Positions 1-7,557 of a stretch of 64,000 bases of DNA are shown one piece after another. The notes under the pieces were generated by a model. The model saw nothing but the letters and a program-made list of their open reading frames with translations. It ran no database searches and was not told the origin of the DNA. The stretch's first letter is position 1, and each line of letters starts with the position of its first letter. This DNA comes from Oxalobacteraceae bacterium (GTDB taxonomy: Bacteria > Pseudomonadota > Gammaproteobacteria > Burkholderiales > Burkholderiaceae_D). Location: NCBI GenBank assembly GCA_027485795.1, contig JAIXQK010000182.1:28481-92480 (forward strand), in the 5' to 3' direction. The translations under genes were made by a program, and so were the position numbers.

Positions 1-1
1 G

Positions 2-1993
2 AGCGCAGAAGACAAACTGGCGCTGAAAGCCTTTTTCGAAAAAATGGGTTTTCGGACTTGGCTGCGTGAATTGAATGCATCGCTTGCTGCTGACAATGAA
101 ACAATAGCTAATGGCGAATCTGGTGCCTTATTCGCAGCGCACGCCGCAGATGAAAATGAAACACCCTCAGTGCCTGCAGCACCGGTGCAAAAACACTATG
201 AGGCTATTTTCACCGATGCCCAGTTGGATCAATGGATTGAAAAAATCAATGCCGCTGCGCTCACGGCAGTCGATACCGAGACCACCTCGCTGGATGTCCT
301 TCATGCAGAGCTGGTGGGTATTTCGCTCTGCTGCGAGCCTGGTGTGGCAGCGTACATTCCGGTAGCGCATCGCTATCCGGGCGCACCAGCGCAGTTGTCG
401 CGTGACCATGTGCTGGCCAAGCTCAAGCCTTGGCTGGAAGATGTCACCAAGCCAAAGGTGGGGCAGCACCTGAAGTATGACTGCCATGTGCTTCAAAATT
501 ACGGTATTCGTGTGCAGGGGATTGCGCACGACACATTACTGGAATCGTATGTGGTGGAGTCGCATCGTAGCCATGACATGGATAGCCTCGCATTACGTTG
601 GCTAAACCGAAAAACCATCAGCTATGTCGAGATTTGCGGTAAAGGGGCTGCCGAGATTGGCTTTGATGAAGTCGATATCGAGCGTGCTACGGAATACGCT
701 GCTGAAGATGCCGACATCACTTTCCAGCTGCACCAAACACTCTGGCCCAAAATTGACAAGGTCGATGGACTACGCTTCATTTATCAAACCATCGAGCTAC
801 CAACCGCGCGTGTACTGCAGCGCATCGAGCGCAATGGAGTATTCATTGATGTTCAACGTCTGCAAGCGCAATCGCACGAGCTAGGCACTAAGCTACTGCA
901 ACTAGAACAGCAGGCGTATGAGCTGGCCGGTCAGCCATTCAATCTGAATTCACCCAAGCAGCTGGGCGAGATTTTTTTCGAGAAGCTGAAACATCCCGTC
1001 GTTAAAAAAACTGCCAGCGGTGCCCCATCGACCGATGAAGAGGTACTGCAAAAACTGGCCGAGGACTACCCGCTGCCAAAGCTGCTGCTCGAGTATCGCG
1101 GCTTGGCTAAGTTGAAATCCACCTACACCGACAAGCTACCCAAGATGGTCAACCCGACCACCGGTCGCGTCCACACCAACTACGGCCAGGCGATCGCCGT
1201 CACTGGACGCCTATCATCTAACGAGCCGAATTTACAGAACATCCCTGTACGGACTGCCGAGGGCCGTCGCATTCGCGAAGCCTTTATCGCCTCGCCGGGT
1301 AATGTGATCGTATCTGCCGATTACTCGCAGATTGAGTTGCGCATCATGGCGCATCTGTCCGAAGACCCTGCCATGCTGCGTGCATTTGCTTCGGGTGAGG
1401 ATATTCACAGTGCAACCGCAGCCGAGATTTTTGGGGTCGAGTTGAGTGACGTACAGGCCGAGCAGCGGCGCGCAGCGAAGGTCATTAATTTCGGTCTGAT
1501 TTACGGCATGAGCGCATTTGGTCTGGCCGGTAATCTTGGTATCGAACGTGCGGCAGCGCAGATGTACATGGATAAATACTTCAACCGCTTCGCCGGTGTG
1601 AAGCGGTTCATGGACGATCTTCGACAGCAAGCCAAGTCGCACGGCTTCGTTGAAACCGTCTTTGGTCGTCGCCTGTGGCTGCCTGAGATTAACTCACCCA
1701 ACGGACCACGCCGACAAGCCGCGGAACGCGCCGCGATCAATGCGCCGATGCAGGGAACTGCAGCCGACCTGATCAAGCTAGCCATGATCGCCGTCCAAGA
1801 TTGGCTGGACCGCGAGAAGATGAAGACACTGATGGTGATGCAAGTGCATGATGAACTGGTGCTGGACGTGCCGCAGGACGAGTTGGATCAGGTCAAGCAG
1901 ATGCTGCCGAAGCTGATGGCAGGTGTCGCACAGTTGAAGGTGCCGTTGGTGGCTGAACTGGGGTATGGCCCCAACTGGGAACAAGCTCACTGA
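2..1993 (+). CDS. polA: DNA polymerase I (5' end outside window)
   Basis: C-terminal part of DNA polymerase I, which fills gaps and replaces Okazaki primers. The reading frame is open to the window edge, so the start and most of the 5'-nuclease domain lie upstream; the first visible residues are the end of that domain. The 3'-5' exonuclease domain looks active: it has DTETTSLD near position 272, a conserved Tyr-Asp near 475 and YAAEDAD near 700. The polymerase domain carries motif A (SADYSQIELR, about 1313-1342), motif B (RRAAKVINFGLIYG, about 1467-1508) and motif C (QVHDELV, about 1841-1861). The gene stops immediately before a palindromic repeat cluster, which may form its 3' end. The family assignment is certain. 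Confidence 0.97.
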   Translation, partial: SAEDKLALKAFFEKMGFRTWLRELNASLAADNETIANGESGALFAAHAADENETPSVPAAPVQKHYEAIFTDAQLDQWIEKINAAALTAVDTETTSLDVLHAELVGISLCCEPGVAAYIPVAHRYPGAPAQLSRDHVLAKLKPWLEDVTKPKVGQHLKYDCHVLQNYGIRVQGIAHDTLLESYVVESHRSHDMDSLALRWLNRKTISYVEICGKGAAEIGFDEVDIERATEYAAEDADITFQLHQTLWPKIDKVDGLRFIYQTIELPTARVLQRIERNGVFIDVQRLQAQSHELGTKLLQLEQQAYELAGQPFNLNSPKQLGEIFFEKLKHPVVKKTASGAPSTDEEVLQKLAEDYPLPKLLLEYRGLAKLKSTYTDKLPKMVNPTTGRVHTNYGQAIAVTGRLSSNEPNLQNIPVRTAEGRRIREAFIASPGNVIVSADYSQIELRIMAHLSEDPAMLRAFASGEDIHSATAAEIFGVELSDVQAEQRRAAKVINFGLIYGMSAFGLAGNLGIERAAAQMYMDKYFNRFAGVKRFMDDLRQQAKSHGFVETVFGRRLWLPEINSPNGPRRQAAERAAINAPMQGTAADLIKLAMIAVQDWLDREKMKTLMVMQVHDELVLDVPQDELDQVKQMLPKLMAGVAQLKVPLVAELGYGPNWEQAH

Positions 1994-2097
1994 GAGCCTG
2001 TCTGGTCAGGCCGCTTGCTGCGTTGGCAGTATCTTGCCGTACGTCGAGTACTGTCTGCGATACTGCCGCCTTGCTATCGGCCTGACGAGACAGGCTC
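1994..2097 (+). repeat. Long palindromic 3'-end element, type A copy 1
   Basis: This element begins at the base after the polA stop codon. Its outer arms, 1994-2012 and 2079-2097, are 19 bases each and match at 18 of 19 positions as an inverted repeat. Inside is a second inverted pair, GCAGTATC and GATACTGC, around the core CCGTACGTCGAGTACTGTCT. The same core recurs after secF, pntB and lnt. It could fold as a long hairpin at the polA mRNA 3' end. The sequence is repetitive and palindromic; its function is unknown. Confidence 0.85.
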
Positions 2098-2101
2098 TAC
2101 A

Positions 2102-2195
2102 CGCCTGACGAACTGGCTGCGTTGCACCTCCTTGCCGTACGTCGAGTACTGTCTGCGATACTGCCGCCTTGCTATCGGCCTGACGAGTCAGGCTG
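2102..2195 (+). repeat. Palindromic 3'-end element, type A copy 2
   Basis: Second copy in tandem behind polA. From about 2131 to 2185 it is almost identical to copy 1 (core CCGTACGTCGAGTACTGTCT, then GCGATACTGCCGCC), but its left side differs. Its right end carries a small perfect hairpin, GCCTGAC-GA-GTCAGGC, at 2178-2193. Confidence 0.8.
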
Positions 2196-2205
2196 TACCC
2201 GCCCG

Positions 2206-2275
2206 ACGAACTGGCTGCGTTGCACCTCCTGGCCGTACTAGCGGTACTGTCTTCGTCGACGCGTCTTACCAGCGA
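2206..2275 (+). repeat. Diverged palindromic element, intermediate between types A and B
   Basis: Third, degraded copy. The left flank (CTGGCTGCGTTGCACCTCC) matches copy 2. The core has changed to CCGTACTAGCGGTACTGTCT and is followed by TCGTCGACGCG, which resembles the type B elements found after secF and pntB. This copy links the two subfamilies as one homologous family. With the other copies it fills the 387-bp gap between polA and the ZIP gene; only about 2276-2380 is non-repetitive. Confidence 0.6.
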
Positions 2276-2380
2276 TCGATTGCCACAGGCTTCGCGCTGG
2301 CTGCGTCCGCCCACGTAAAATAGCGGGTTTAAAGATTCGTTCCGGCGTATTTCACCGTAGCGGTAACCGAGGAAATTCAA

Positions 2381-3163
2381 ATCGATCCCACGCTGTCATC
2401 GATCCTGCTGGCCACGACTCTGGCCGGGCTGATCAGTATTTCTGCTGCTGCCTTCTTGTCCTATGGCTTGCTGTCCAAGATGGTGGATCGCATGGTCAGT
2501 CTGTCGGTGGGGCTGCTGCTCGCCACTTCGCTGCTGCACGCGCTGCCGGAGGCGTTCGAGTCGAATGCGAGTCCGCATTCCTTGTTTGCCACCTTGTTGG
2601 CCGGGCTGCTGGGGTTTTTCTTGCTCGAGAAGTTGGCGATTTTGCGTCACTCACATCACTACGAGGGTGATGGTCATGATCACGCGCACGGGCATGATGC
2701 GGATGAGGCGGGTACAGCGGGTTGGATGATTTTGGTCGGTGACAGTTTGCATAACTTTACCGACGGTATCTTGATCGCTGCGGCGTTTCTGGCGGACCCG
2801 AAACTTGGACTGATCACCGCGCTGGCGATTACGGCGCACGAGATTCCACAGGAGATCGGTGACTTTATCGTGCTTCTCAATGCGGGCTTCACCAAGCGGC
2901 GTGCGTATTTCTACAACCTGATCAGCAGCTTGATGGCCGTAATCGGTGGTGTGGTGGGCTACTACACCCTTGGTAATGGTATCGACCTGATTCCGTATGT
3001 GCTGGTGCTGGCTTCATCAGGTTTTATTTATATTGCGGTGAGCGACTTGATGCCGCAGATGCAGCGCCGTGCCACATGGCGTGACACGGTACCGCAGGTG
3101 ATCTTGATTGCTTTGGGCGTTGGTCTGGTGTTGTTGTTCACGCATCACGTACCCATCAACTAA
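2381..3163 (+). CDS. ZIP family divalent metal transporter (start codon unusual)
   Basis: Inner-membrane ZIP-family transporter, probably moving zinc or a related divalent metal. The diagnostic helices are clear: HNFTDGILIAA (helix IV) and HEIPQEIGDF (helix V), with a His-rich cytoplasmic loop between helices III and IV (repeated His/Asp around 2656-2700) that may bind metal. The first membrane helix is encoded from about 2396, yet no ATG, GTG or TTG exists in frame between the stop at 2330 and the TTG at 2456, which would delete that helix. A Shine-Dalgarno GAGGAA at 2369-2374 lies 6 bases before an ATC at 2381, so I place the start there tentatively; ATT at 2375 is the other option. The family is certain; the start and the metal are not. 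Confidence 0.85.
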   Translation: MDPTLSSILLATTLAGLISISAAAFLSYGLLSKMVDRMVSLSVGLLLATSLLHALPEAFESNASPHSLFATLLAGLLGFFLLEKLAILRHSHHYEGDGHDHAHGHDADEAGTAGWMILVGDSLHNFTDGILIAAAFLADPKLGLITALAITAHEIPQEIGDFIVLLNAGFTKRRAYFYNLISSLMAVIGGVVGYYTLGNGIDLIPYVLVLASSGFIYIAVSDLMPQMQRRATWRDTVPQVILIALGVGLVLLFTHHVPIN

Positions 3164-3202
3164 AAAGCGAGCGCACGCGCCGATGTGCGACGCGCGTTTT
3201 TC
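3161..3202. terminator. Candidate bidirectional terminator between ZIP gene and sseA
   Basis: Lies between two convergent genes. An A-rich left edge and a T5 right edge flank an imperfect GC-rich stem (CGCAC pairs with GTGCG, plus an outer AAAAA/TTTTT pairing with an internal loop). The layout suits termination from both sides, but the stem is imperfect. Confidence 0.4.
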
Positions 3203-3218
3203 AGAGACTTTTACGGCG

Positions 3219-4073
3219 CTACTCGCCGACAGCAATCGGCCGCGCTGGGTCCGAACTCCACTCGCTCCAGGAACCCGGGTAGAGTAAAGCACCGGGTAAG
3301 CCAGCGACCTCCATCGCTAACAAGTTATGGCAGGCCGATATCCCCGAGCCGCATTGCATGATGGTGTGCTCAGGGCTTTTGATCAGCGCAGCATACTCGG
3401 CGCGTAATACATCCGCGCCTTTGAACCTGCCATCGGCTTGAAGATTGTCTTTGAACCAGCGGTTCTTCGCGCCCGGTATATGGCCAGCCACAGGGTCGAT
3501 CGTCTCGTTCTCACCGCGAAAGCGATCGGCTGCACGCGCATCAAGCACCAGCCTCGCGCGTGCCGATAAATTTGCCAGCACATCATCAGCGCTGACAGTG
3601 CCCACCATCGAGGGTTGCAGCGTGATCGAGCCGCGTGGACGGTTAATGACGGCTTGTGTCAACGCGCCACCGGCAGCTTCCCATGCTGGTAGCCCGCCGT
3701 CCAATACAGCGACACTTTTATGCCCCACCCAGCGCAGCATCCACCAAACGCGTGCTGCGAACATACCGCCGTGGGCATCATAGGCAATCACTTGCGAGTT
3801 GGGATAAATACCCCAGTCGCGCAGCGTTTCAATAAAGTCCGCGGGCGAGGGTAGTGGATGACGGCCACGAAATTCGCCATGGGGACCGGCGGACTTGTCC
3901 GACAAGTCGCGATCTGAGTCCGCATGTTGCGCACCCGGGATATGGCCTGCGGCAAAGGCGTTTGCGCCTGCCGTAGGGTCGGTGAGCTCGGCACGGCAAT
4001 CAAGCACAACAAACACCGGGTTGTCGAGGTGTTGCTTCAACTCCGCCGCGGTGATCAGCGTGGTGAACGACAT
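3219..4073 (-). CDS. sseA: 3-mercaptopyruvate sulfurtransferase-type rhodanese
   Basis: Two-domain rhodanese of 284 residues that transfers sulfane sulfur, probably from 3-mercaptopyruvate (or thiosulfate) to a thiol acceptor or cyanide. The N-terminal inactive domain has the usual VVLDCRAEL and HIPGAQHAD features. The C-terminal domain carries the active-site loop CGSGISA near residue 240, close to the CGSG(V/I)TA loop of SseA enzymes rather than the CRKG loop of thiosulfate rhodaneses. No signal peptide, so cytoplasmic. The start is supported by CAGGAGA about 8 bases upstream. The DMT transporter gene lies 20 bp upstream on the same strand, so the two may be cotranscribed. Confidence 0.88.
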   Translation of the reverse strand: MSFTTLITAAELKQHLDNPVFVVLDCRAELTDPTAGANAFAAGHIPGAQHADSDRDLSDKSAGPHGEFRGRHPLPSPADFIETLRDWGIYPNSQVIAYDAHGGMFAARVWWMLRWVGHKSVAVLDGGLPAWEAAGGALTQAVINRPRGSITLQPSMVGTVSADDVLANLSARARLVLDARAADRFRGENETIDPVAGHIPGAKNRWFKDNLQADGRFKGADVLRAEYAALIKSPEHTIMQCGSGISACHNLLAMEVAGLPGALLYPGSWSEWSSDPARPIAVGE

Positions 4074-4093
4074 CAGCAGGTCTCCTGTTGGAT

Positions 4094-4996
4094 TTATTTT
4101 TGCGATGAAGTACTGCTACTGCTGCGTACATTATAAAAGGTGGCTGCGACGCCGCTGATCAGAATAATCAGGATGCCGAGCCAGCCGCCCATATCCAGGG
4201 TATCGTTCCAGATCAGAATGCCCCACATACTCGAGAACACAATGCCGGTGTATTGCAAATTGGCAGTCACCAGCATCGCACCCAGACGGTAGGCGCGTGT
4301 CATCGCCACTTGGGCGATAGTGGCGGTAATCCCGATTGCGAATAGCAGCAGAAAATCGCGCGCAGATAAATCGGCGAATAGGTGCAAGCCGCCGGTTTCC
4401 CACCAGTTATCAATCAGCCCGCTGATCAAACCACCCAGAACGCCACTGGCCGAGAAATAAAACACCACGCGGTATTCCGGCTCACCCATTTGACCCAGGC
4501 GCTTGACCTGAATGTAGGCGAGTGCAGAGATGAAACCGGAGATCAGTGCGGACAGACCACCGACCCACTGTTCGGCATGAATAGTTGGCTTGAGCAGTAA
4601 GGCAACGCCAATGAAGCTGGTGACTATGGCGGCGGCCAAGCCACATTCAAAACGTCGCGTCTTATGCCACCAGCCCAGCGTGAAGACGATGGCCGCAATC
4701 CAGATCGGCGCCATGTAGTTCAGGGTCATGGCGGTGGCCAGTGGCAGGCGGGCGATGGCGAAGAACCATAACCACAATGCCGAGACGCCGACGAAACCGC
4801 GCCATGCATGTTGCCAAGGGTAGTGGGTGGTGAGTGGTAATCCGCGCAGGCGTGTCAGCAGCAACAGCACGCTGACGCCAACGACGCCTCGGGCAATCAC
4901 AATTTCGGAGGTGGAGGCGTGTTCAGAGGCGAGCTTGACGCACACACCCATGATGGCAAACACAAAACTCGCCAACAGCATCCAGAGTGATTGCAC
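4094..4996 (-). CDS. DMT/EamA-family inner-membrane transporter
   Basis: Hydrophobic protein of 300 residues with about ten membrane helices in two EamA repeats, the drug/metabolite transporter architecture. Family hallmarks are visible: the first helix with FAIMGVCVKLAS, an ARGVVG turn in helix 2, and the second repeat starting near SALISGFISALAYIQVKRLG. Substrate cannot be read from sequence; relatives export amino acids, nucleosides or other metabolites. The start is GTG at 4996 with AAGGGG upstream; an ATG five codons in is an alternative. It sits 26 bp after the Rieske oxygenase gene on the same strand and 20 bp before sseA. Confidence 0.85.
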   Translation of the reverse strand: MQSLWMLLASFVFAIMGVCVKLASEHASTSEIVIARGVVGVSVLLLLTRLRGLPLTTHYPWQHAWRGFVGVSALWLWFFAIARLPLATAMTLNYMAPIWIAAIVFTLGWWHKTRRFECGLAAAIVTSFIGVALLLKPTIHAEQWVGGLSALISGFISALAYIQVKRLGQMGEPEYRVVFYFSASGVLGGLISGLIDNWWETGGLHLFADLSARDFLLLFAIGITATIAQVAMTRAYRLGAMLVTANLQYTGIVFSSMWGILIWNDTLDMGGWLGILIILISGVAATFYNVRSSSSTSSQK

Positions 4997-5022
4997 TCAG
5001 CGCCCCTTTCGGTGGCGCAGGA

Positions 5023-6123
5023 TCACAACGCGATCTGGCTGCGGTACCACTCGTGGAAATGCTGCATGCCGTCTTCCATCGGCGATTGGTAGGGGCCGAC
5101 TTCATTCACGCCGCGATCGAGCAAAATCTTGCGGCCGGCATCCATGCGTAGCGCGATCTCATCGTCTTCGGCACAGGTTTCCATGTAGGCGGCGCGTTCT
5201 GCATCGATGAAGCTACGCTCGAACAAGACAATCTCTTCCGGGTAGTAGAACTCAACCACGTTGGTGGTTTTTTGCGGACCGTTTGGCCATACCGTGGAAA
5301 CGACCAACACATTCGGATACCACTCGACCATGATGTTCGGGTAGATGGTCAGCCAAATTGCACCGTACTTGGGGGCCTGTCCGCCGTTGTAGCGCAGCAC
5401 CTCGTCATGCCATTTTTGATAAGTGGCTGAGCCGGATTTTTTCAGCGCTGCGTTGACGCCAACAGTTTGCACACTATAGCCATCGCCCATTTCCCAGCGC
5501 AGGTCATTACAGCTGACAAATTGCCCGAGCCCAGGGTGGAACGCCTCGACGTGGTAATCCTCGAGGTAGACCTCGATGAAGGTTTTCCAGTTGTAATCGC
5601 AATGATGGATCTCGACGTGGTCGAGCATATAGCCATCAAAATTTAGATCGCGCGCGGCCACCATCGATTTCAGCATGTTGGGCACGTCGAGGCCGTTCTG
5701 ATCGAACAGCAAACCATTCCAATGCTGTAGCCCGAAACGGTTTAGATTCATGCAGGGCGTATCGGCAAAATGCGGCGCGCCGATCAGTTCACCCTTCAGG
5801 TCATAGGTCCAGCGGTGCAGCGGGCAAATAATATTGGTGGCGTTGCCGCGCCCGCTCAGCATCTTGGCTTGGCGATGGCGGCAAACATTGGATATCAACT
5901 CCAAACCCTGGGCGTTACGCACCAGCACCCGGCCATCGTTCTCCCATGGCAGGGTAGCGTAGTCGCCTTCATTCGGCACCATCAGCGTGTGGCCGGCGTA
6001 GCGCGGGCCTTGCTTGAATAACTTCGCAGTTTCTTGCGTGAGCAAGCCCTGATCGAAGTAAACGCCTACCGGCAGTTGCGCATTCGAGCGCATGAGTTTT
6101 TCGAGACCGGCCAGATCGGACAT
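5023..6123 (-). CDS. Rieske-type ring-hydroxylating oxygenase, alpha subunit
   Basis: Terminal oxygenase component, 366 residues. The N-terminal Rieske [2Fe-2S] domain has C81-R-H83 and C100-P-L-H103. The catalytic domain has the mononuclear-iron region NWKTFIEVYLEDYH-VEAFHP, with H191 and H196 as ligands. The start at 6123 is preferred over the longer frame from 6240 because a promoter with a perfect TATAAT sits at 6224-6229, inside that extension. No ferredoxin, reductase or beta subunit gene is nearby, so electrons must come from elsewhere. Position divergent to xseB-ispA-dxs is, from memory, a common arrangement in Burkholderiales. Substrate unknown; it may not be aromatic. Confidence 0.85.
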   Translation of the reverse strand: MSDLAGLEKLMRSNAQLPVGVYFDQGLLTQETAKLFKQGPRYAGHTLMVPNEGDYATLPWENDGRVLVRNAQGLELISNVCRHRQAKMLSGRGNATNIICPLHRWTYDLKGELIGAPHFADTPCMNLNRFGLQHWNGLLFDQNGLDVPNMLKSMVAARDLNFDGYMLDHVEIHHCDYNWKTFIEVYLEDYHVEAFHPGLGQFVSCNDLRWEMGDGYSVQTVGVNAALKKSGSATYQKWHDEVLRYNGGQAPKYGAIWLTIYPNIMVEWYPNVLVVSTVWPNGPQKTTNVVEFYYPEEIVLFERSFIDAERAAYMETCAEDDEIALRMDAGRKILLDRGVNEVGPYQSPMEDGMQHFHEWYRSQIAL

Positions 6124-6223
6124 CCTCAACCCCAAATTAATTTGCACCAACCGAAGAGAGAAAGCACCCGAAATAATCGGACTCGATACAGTGTGAGCCG
6201 GTAGCTTTTCGGGCGAGCCGCGG

Positions 6224-6252
6224 ATTATACCCCTCCCCACCGCTTGGGTCAG
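6224..6252 (-). promoter_or_regulatory. Sigma-70 promoter for the Rieske oxygenase gene
   Basis: On the minus strand, CTGACC (6252-6247), a 17-base spacer and a perfect TATAAT (6229-6224). It lies about 100 bases ahead of the chosen start at 6123 and argues against the longer reading frame from 6240. Confidence 0.65.
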
Positions 6253-6294
6253 CGGGGCGGTGTGGCGAATTTTTCAGACGTTGAGTGCGACGAT

Positions 6295-6320
6295 TAAGAA
6301 TTATCGAAAAGATAATCTTA
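6295..6320. other. AT-rich interrupted palindrome between divergent genes
   Basis: TTAAGAATTATC and GATAATCTTA form an inverted repeat with one extra base on the left and a GAAAA loop. It lies midway between the Rieske promoter and xseB. It could be an operator or a small hairpin in an xseB leader. I see no clear xseB promoter to relate it to. Confidence 0.4.
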
Positions 6321-6398
6321 TGTGAGGCCGCAGCATGATTACGCCGCCGATTTCGTCGATACAGCAACTTCATCGACTAGAATGGCAGGCCATTTTGC

Positions 6399-6671
6399 AT
6401 GTTGACTGTGATGCCAAAAAAGAATCTTCCCGATCAGCCCGCCACGTCTTTTGAGCAGGCCATGGCGGAATTGGAACTTCTGGTCGAGAAGATGGAATCT
6501 GGCGCTTTGCCGCTGGAAGCCTCGCTTGATGCGTACAAGCGCGGTGCCGAGTTGGTCAAATACTGCGCGGCTCAACTCGAGCGAGTCGAGCAGCAAGTGA
6601 AAGTACTGGAGGGCGAGATGCTGACGCCCTTCGAGGACGATCAGGACGAAGGCGAGGGTGACGAGGAATGA
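6399..6671 (+). CDS. xseB: Exodeoxyribonuclease VII small subunit
   Basis: Small subunit of exonuclease VII, which with several copies per XseA large subunit degrades single-stranded DNA to oligonucleotides. The 90-residue protein has the family signature: SFEQAMAELELLVEKMESG, then PLEASLDAYKRGAEL and a helical stretch ending in a very acidic tail ([12 protein letters not shown]). Two starts are possible, ATG at 6399 and ATG at 6411 (MPKKNL); the longer is listed. The stop overlaps the ispA start as ATGA, so the two are translationally coupled. xseA is not in the window. Confidence 0.93.
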   Translation: MLTVMPKKNLPDQPATSFEQAMAELELLVEKMESGALPLEASLDAYKRGAELVKYCAAQLERVEQQVKVLEGEMLTPFEDDQDEGEGDEE

Positions 6672-7555
6672 GCATGCCGTTCGCTGCTTGGGCGAAGCAA
6701 GTTCAGGCGGATATGGAGGTCGTGCTTGATCGCCACCTCCCGCCCCCTTCAAACTCGCCTTCCAAGTTGCACCAGGCGATGCGCTACGCCGTGCTGGATG
6801 GTGGCAAGCGGGTTCGACCCCTGCTGGTGTTTGCGGCGGGGGCAGTATTTGATGCGCCGACCGATGCGCTGGAGCGTGCCGCTGCTGCCGTCGAGATGAT
6901 CCATGCTTATTCGCTGGTGCATGATGATCTGCCCTGCATGGATGACGACGATCTGCGGCGGGGTAAGCCCACGGTGCACCGTCAGTATGATGAAGCGACA
7001 GCACTGCTGGTCGGCGATGCTTTGCAGTCGCAAGCATTCTTGGTGCTTTCAGAGGGCGCGCTGGGTTCTGACCGCAAAGTAGCGATGTTGTCGCAGTTGG
7101 CGCAAGCGGCGGGTTCATGCGGCATGTGCGGTGGGCAGGCGATTGATCTGGATGCGGTGGGTATTGCCTTGTCACTGCCCGAATTGGAGCAAATGCACCG
7201 CATGAAAACCGGTGCGCTGCTGCACGCGTCAGTGTTGCTGGGTGCGTTGGCAGGGAAGTCGCTACATTCATCCGAACAAGCTGCACTGGATGCGTACGCA
7301 GATGCCATCGGGCTGGCATTTCAGGTCGTCGACGATATTCTCGATGCGACCGCAGATTCAGCGACCTTGGGCAAGACTGCTGGCAAAGATGCTGCTCAGA
7401 ATAAGCCCACCTATGTCTCGATACTCGGGCTTCAGCCCTCGCTTGCTCTTGCAGAGAAGTTGCGGCAGGATGCTCACCATGCTCTGCAGCCGTTCGGGGA
7501 GGCGGCAGTCAGGCTTCGGGAACTTGCCGATCTGATCGTGCAGAGGAAGGCATAA
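6668..7555 (+). CDS. ispA: Farnesyl diphosphate synthase
   Basis: Trans-prenyltransferase of 295 residues that condenses isopentenyl diphosphate with dimethylallyl and geranyl diphosphate to give farnesyl diphosphate, precursor of ubiquinone side chains and undecaprenyl phosphate. First aspartate-rich motif at residues 86-95 ([10 protein letters not shown], followed by LRRGKPT), second at 222-226 (DDILD), with GGKRVRP near 45. The short spacing and small residues before the first Asp motif fit a C15-producing, class II bacterial enzyme. Gene order xseB-ispA-dxs is widespread in proteobacteria and places two isoprenoid steps in one operon. Confidence 0.95.
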   Translation: MSMPFAAWAKQVQADMEVVLDRHLPPPSNSPSKLHQAMRYAVLDGGKRVRPLLVFAAGAVFDAPTDALERAAAAVEMIHAYSLVHDDLPCMDDDDLRRGKPTVHRQYDEATALLVGDALQSQAFLVLSEGALGSDRKVAMLSQLAQAAGSCGMCGGQAIDLDAVGIALSLPELEQMHRMKTGALLHASVLLGALAGKSLHSSEQAALDAYADAIGLAFQVVDDILDATADSATLGKTAGKDAAQNKPTYVSILGLQPSLALAEKLRQDAHHALQPFGEAAVRLRELADLIVQRKA

Positions 7556-7557
7556 CC

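Noticed and set aside
2006..2380. Open frames through the repeats behind polA, also on the opposite strand
   Set aside because: They consist of the palindromic element; the same peptide (LAVRRVLSA) appears upstream of glyQ only because the repeat is copied there.
5023..6240. Rieske oxygenase start at GTG 6240
   Set aside because: A promoter with TATAAT lies inside the extension, and the extra 39 residues have no family similarity.
6339..7319. Long minus-strand open frame of 326 codons opposite xseB and ispA
   Set aside because: Both plus-strand genes are certain, and the minus frame has a low-complexity Pro/Arg/His-rich translation with no family features.
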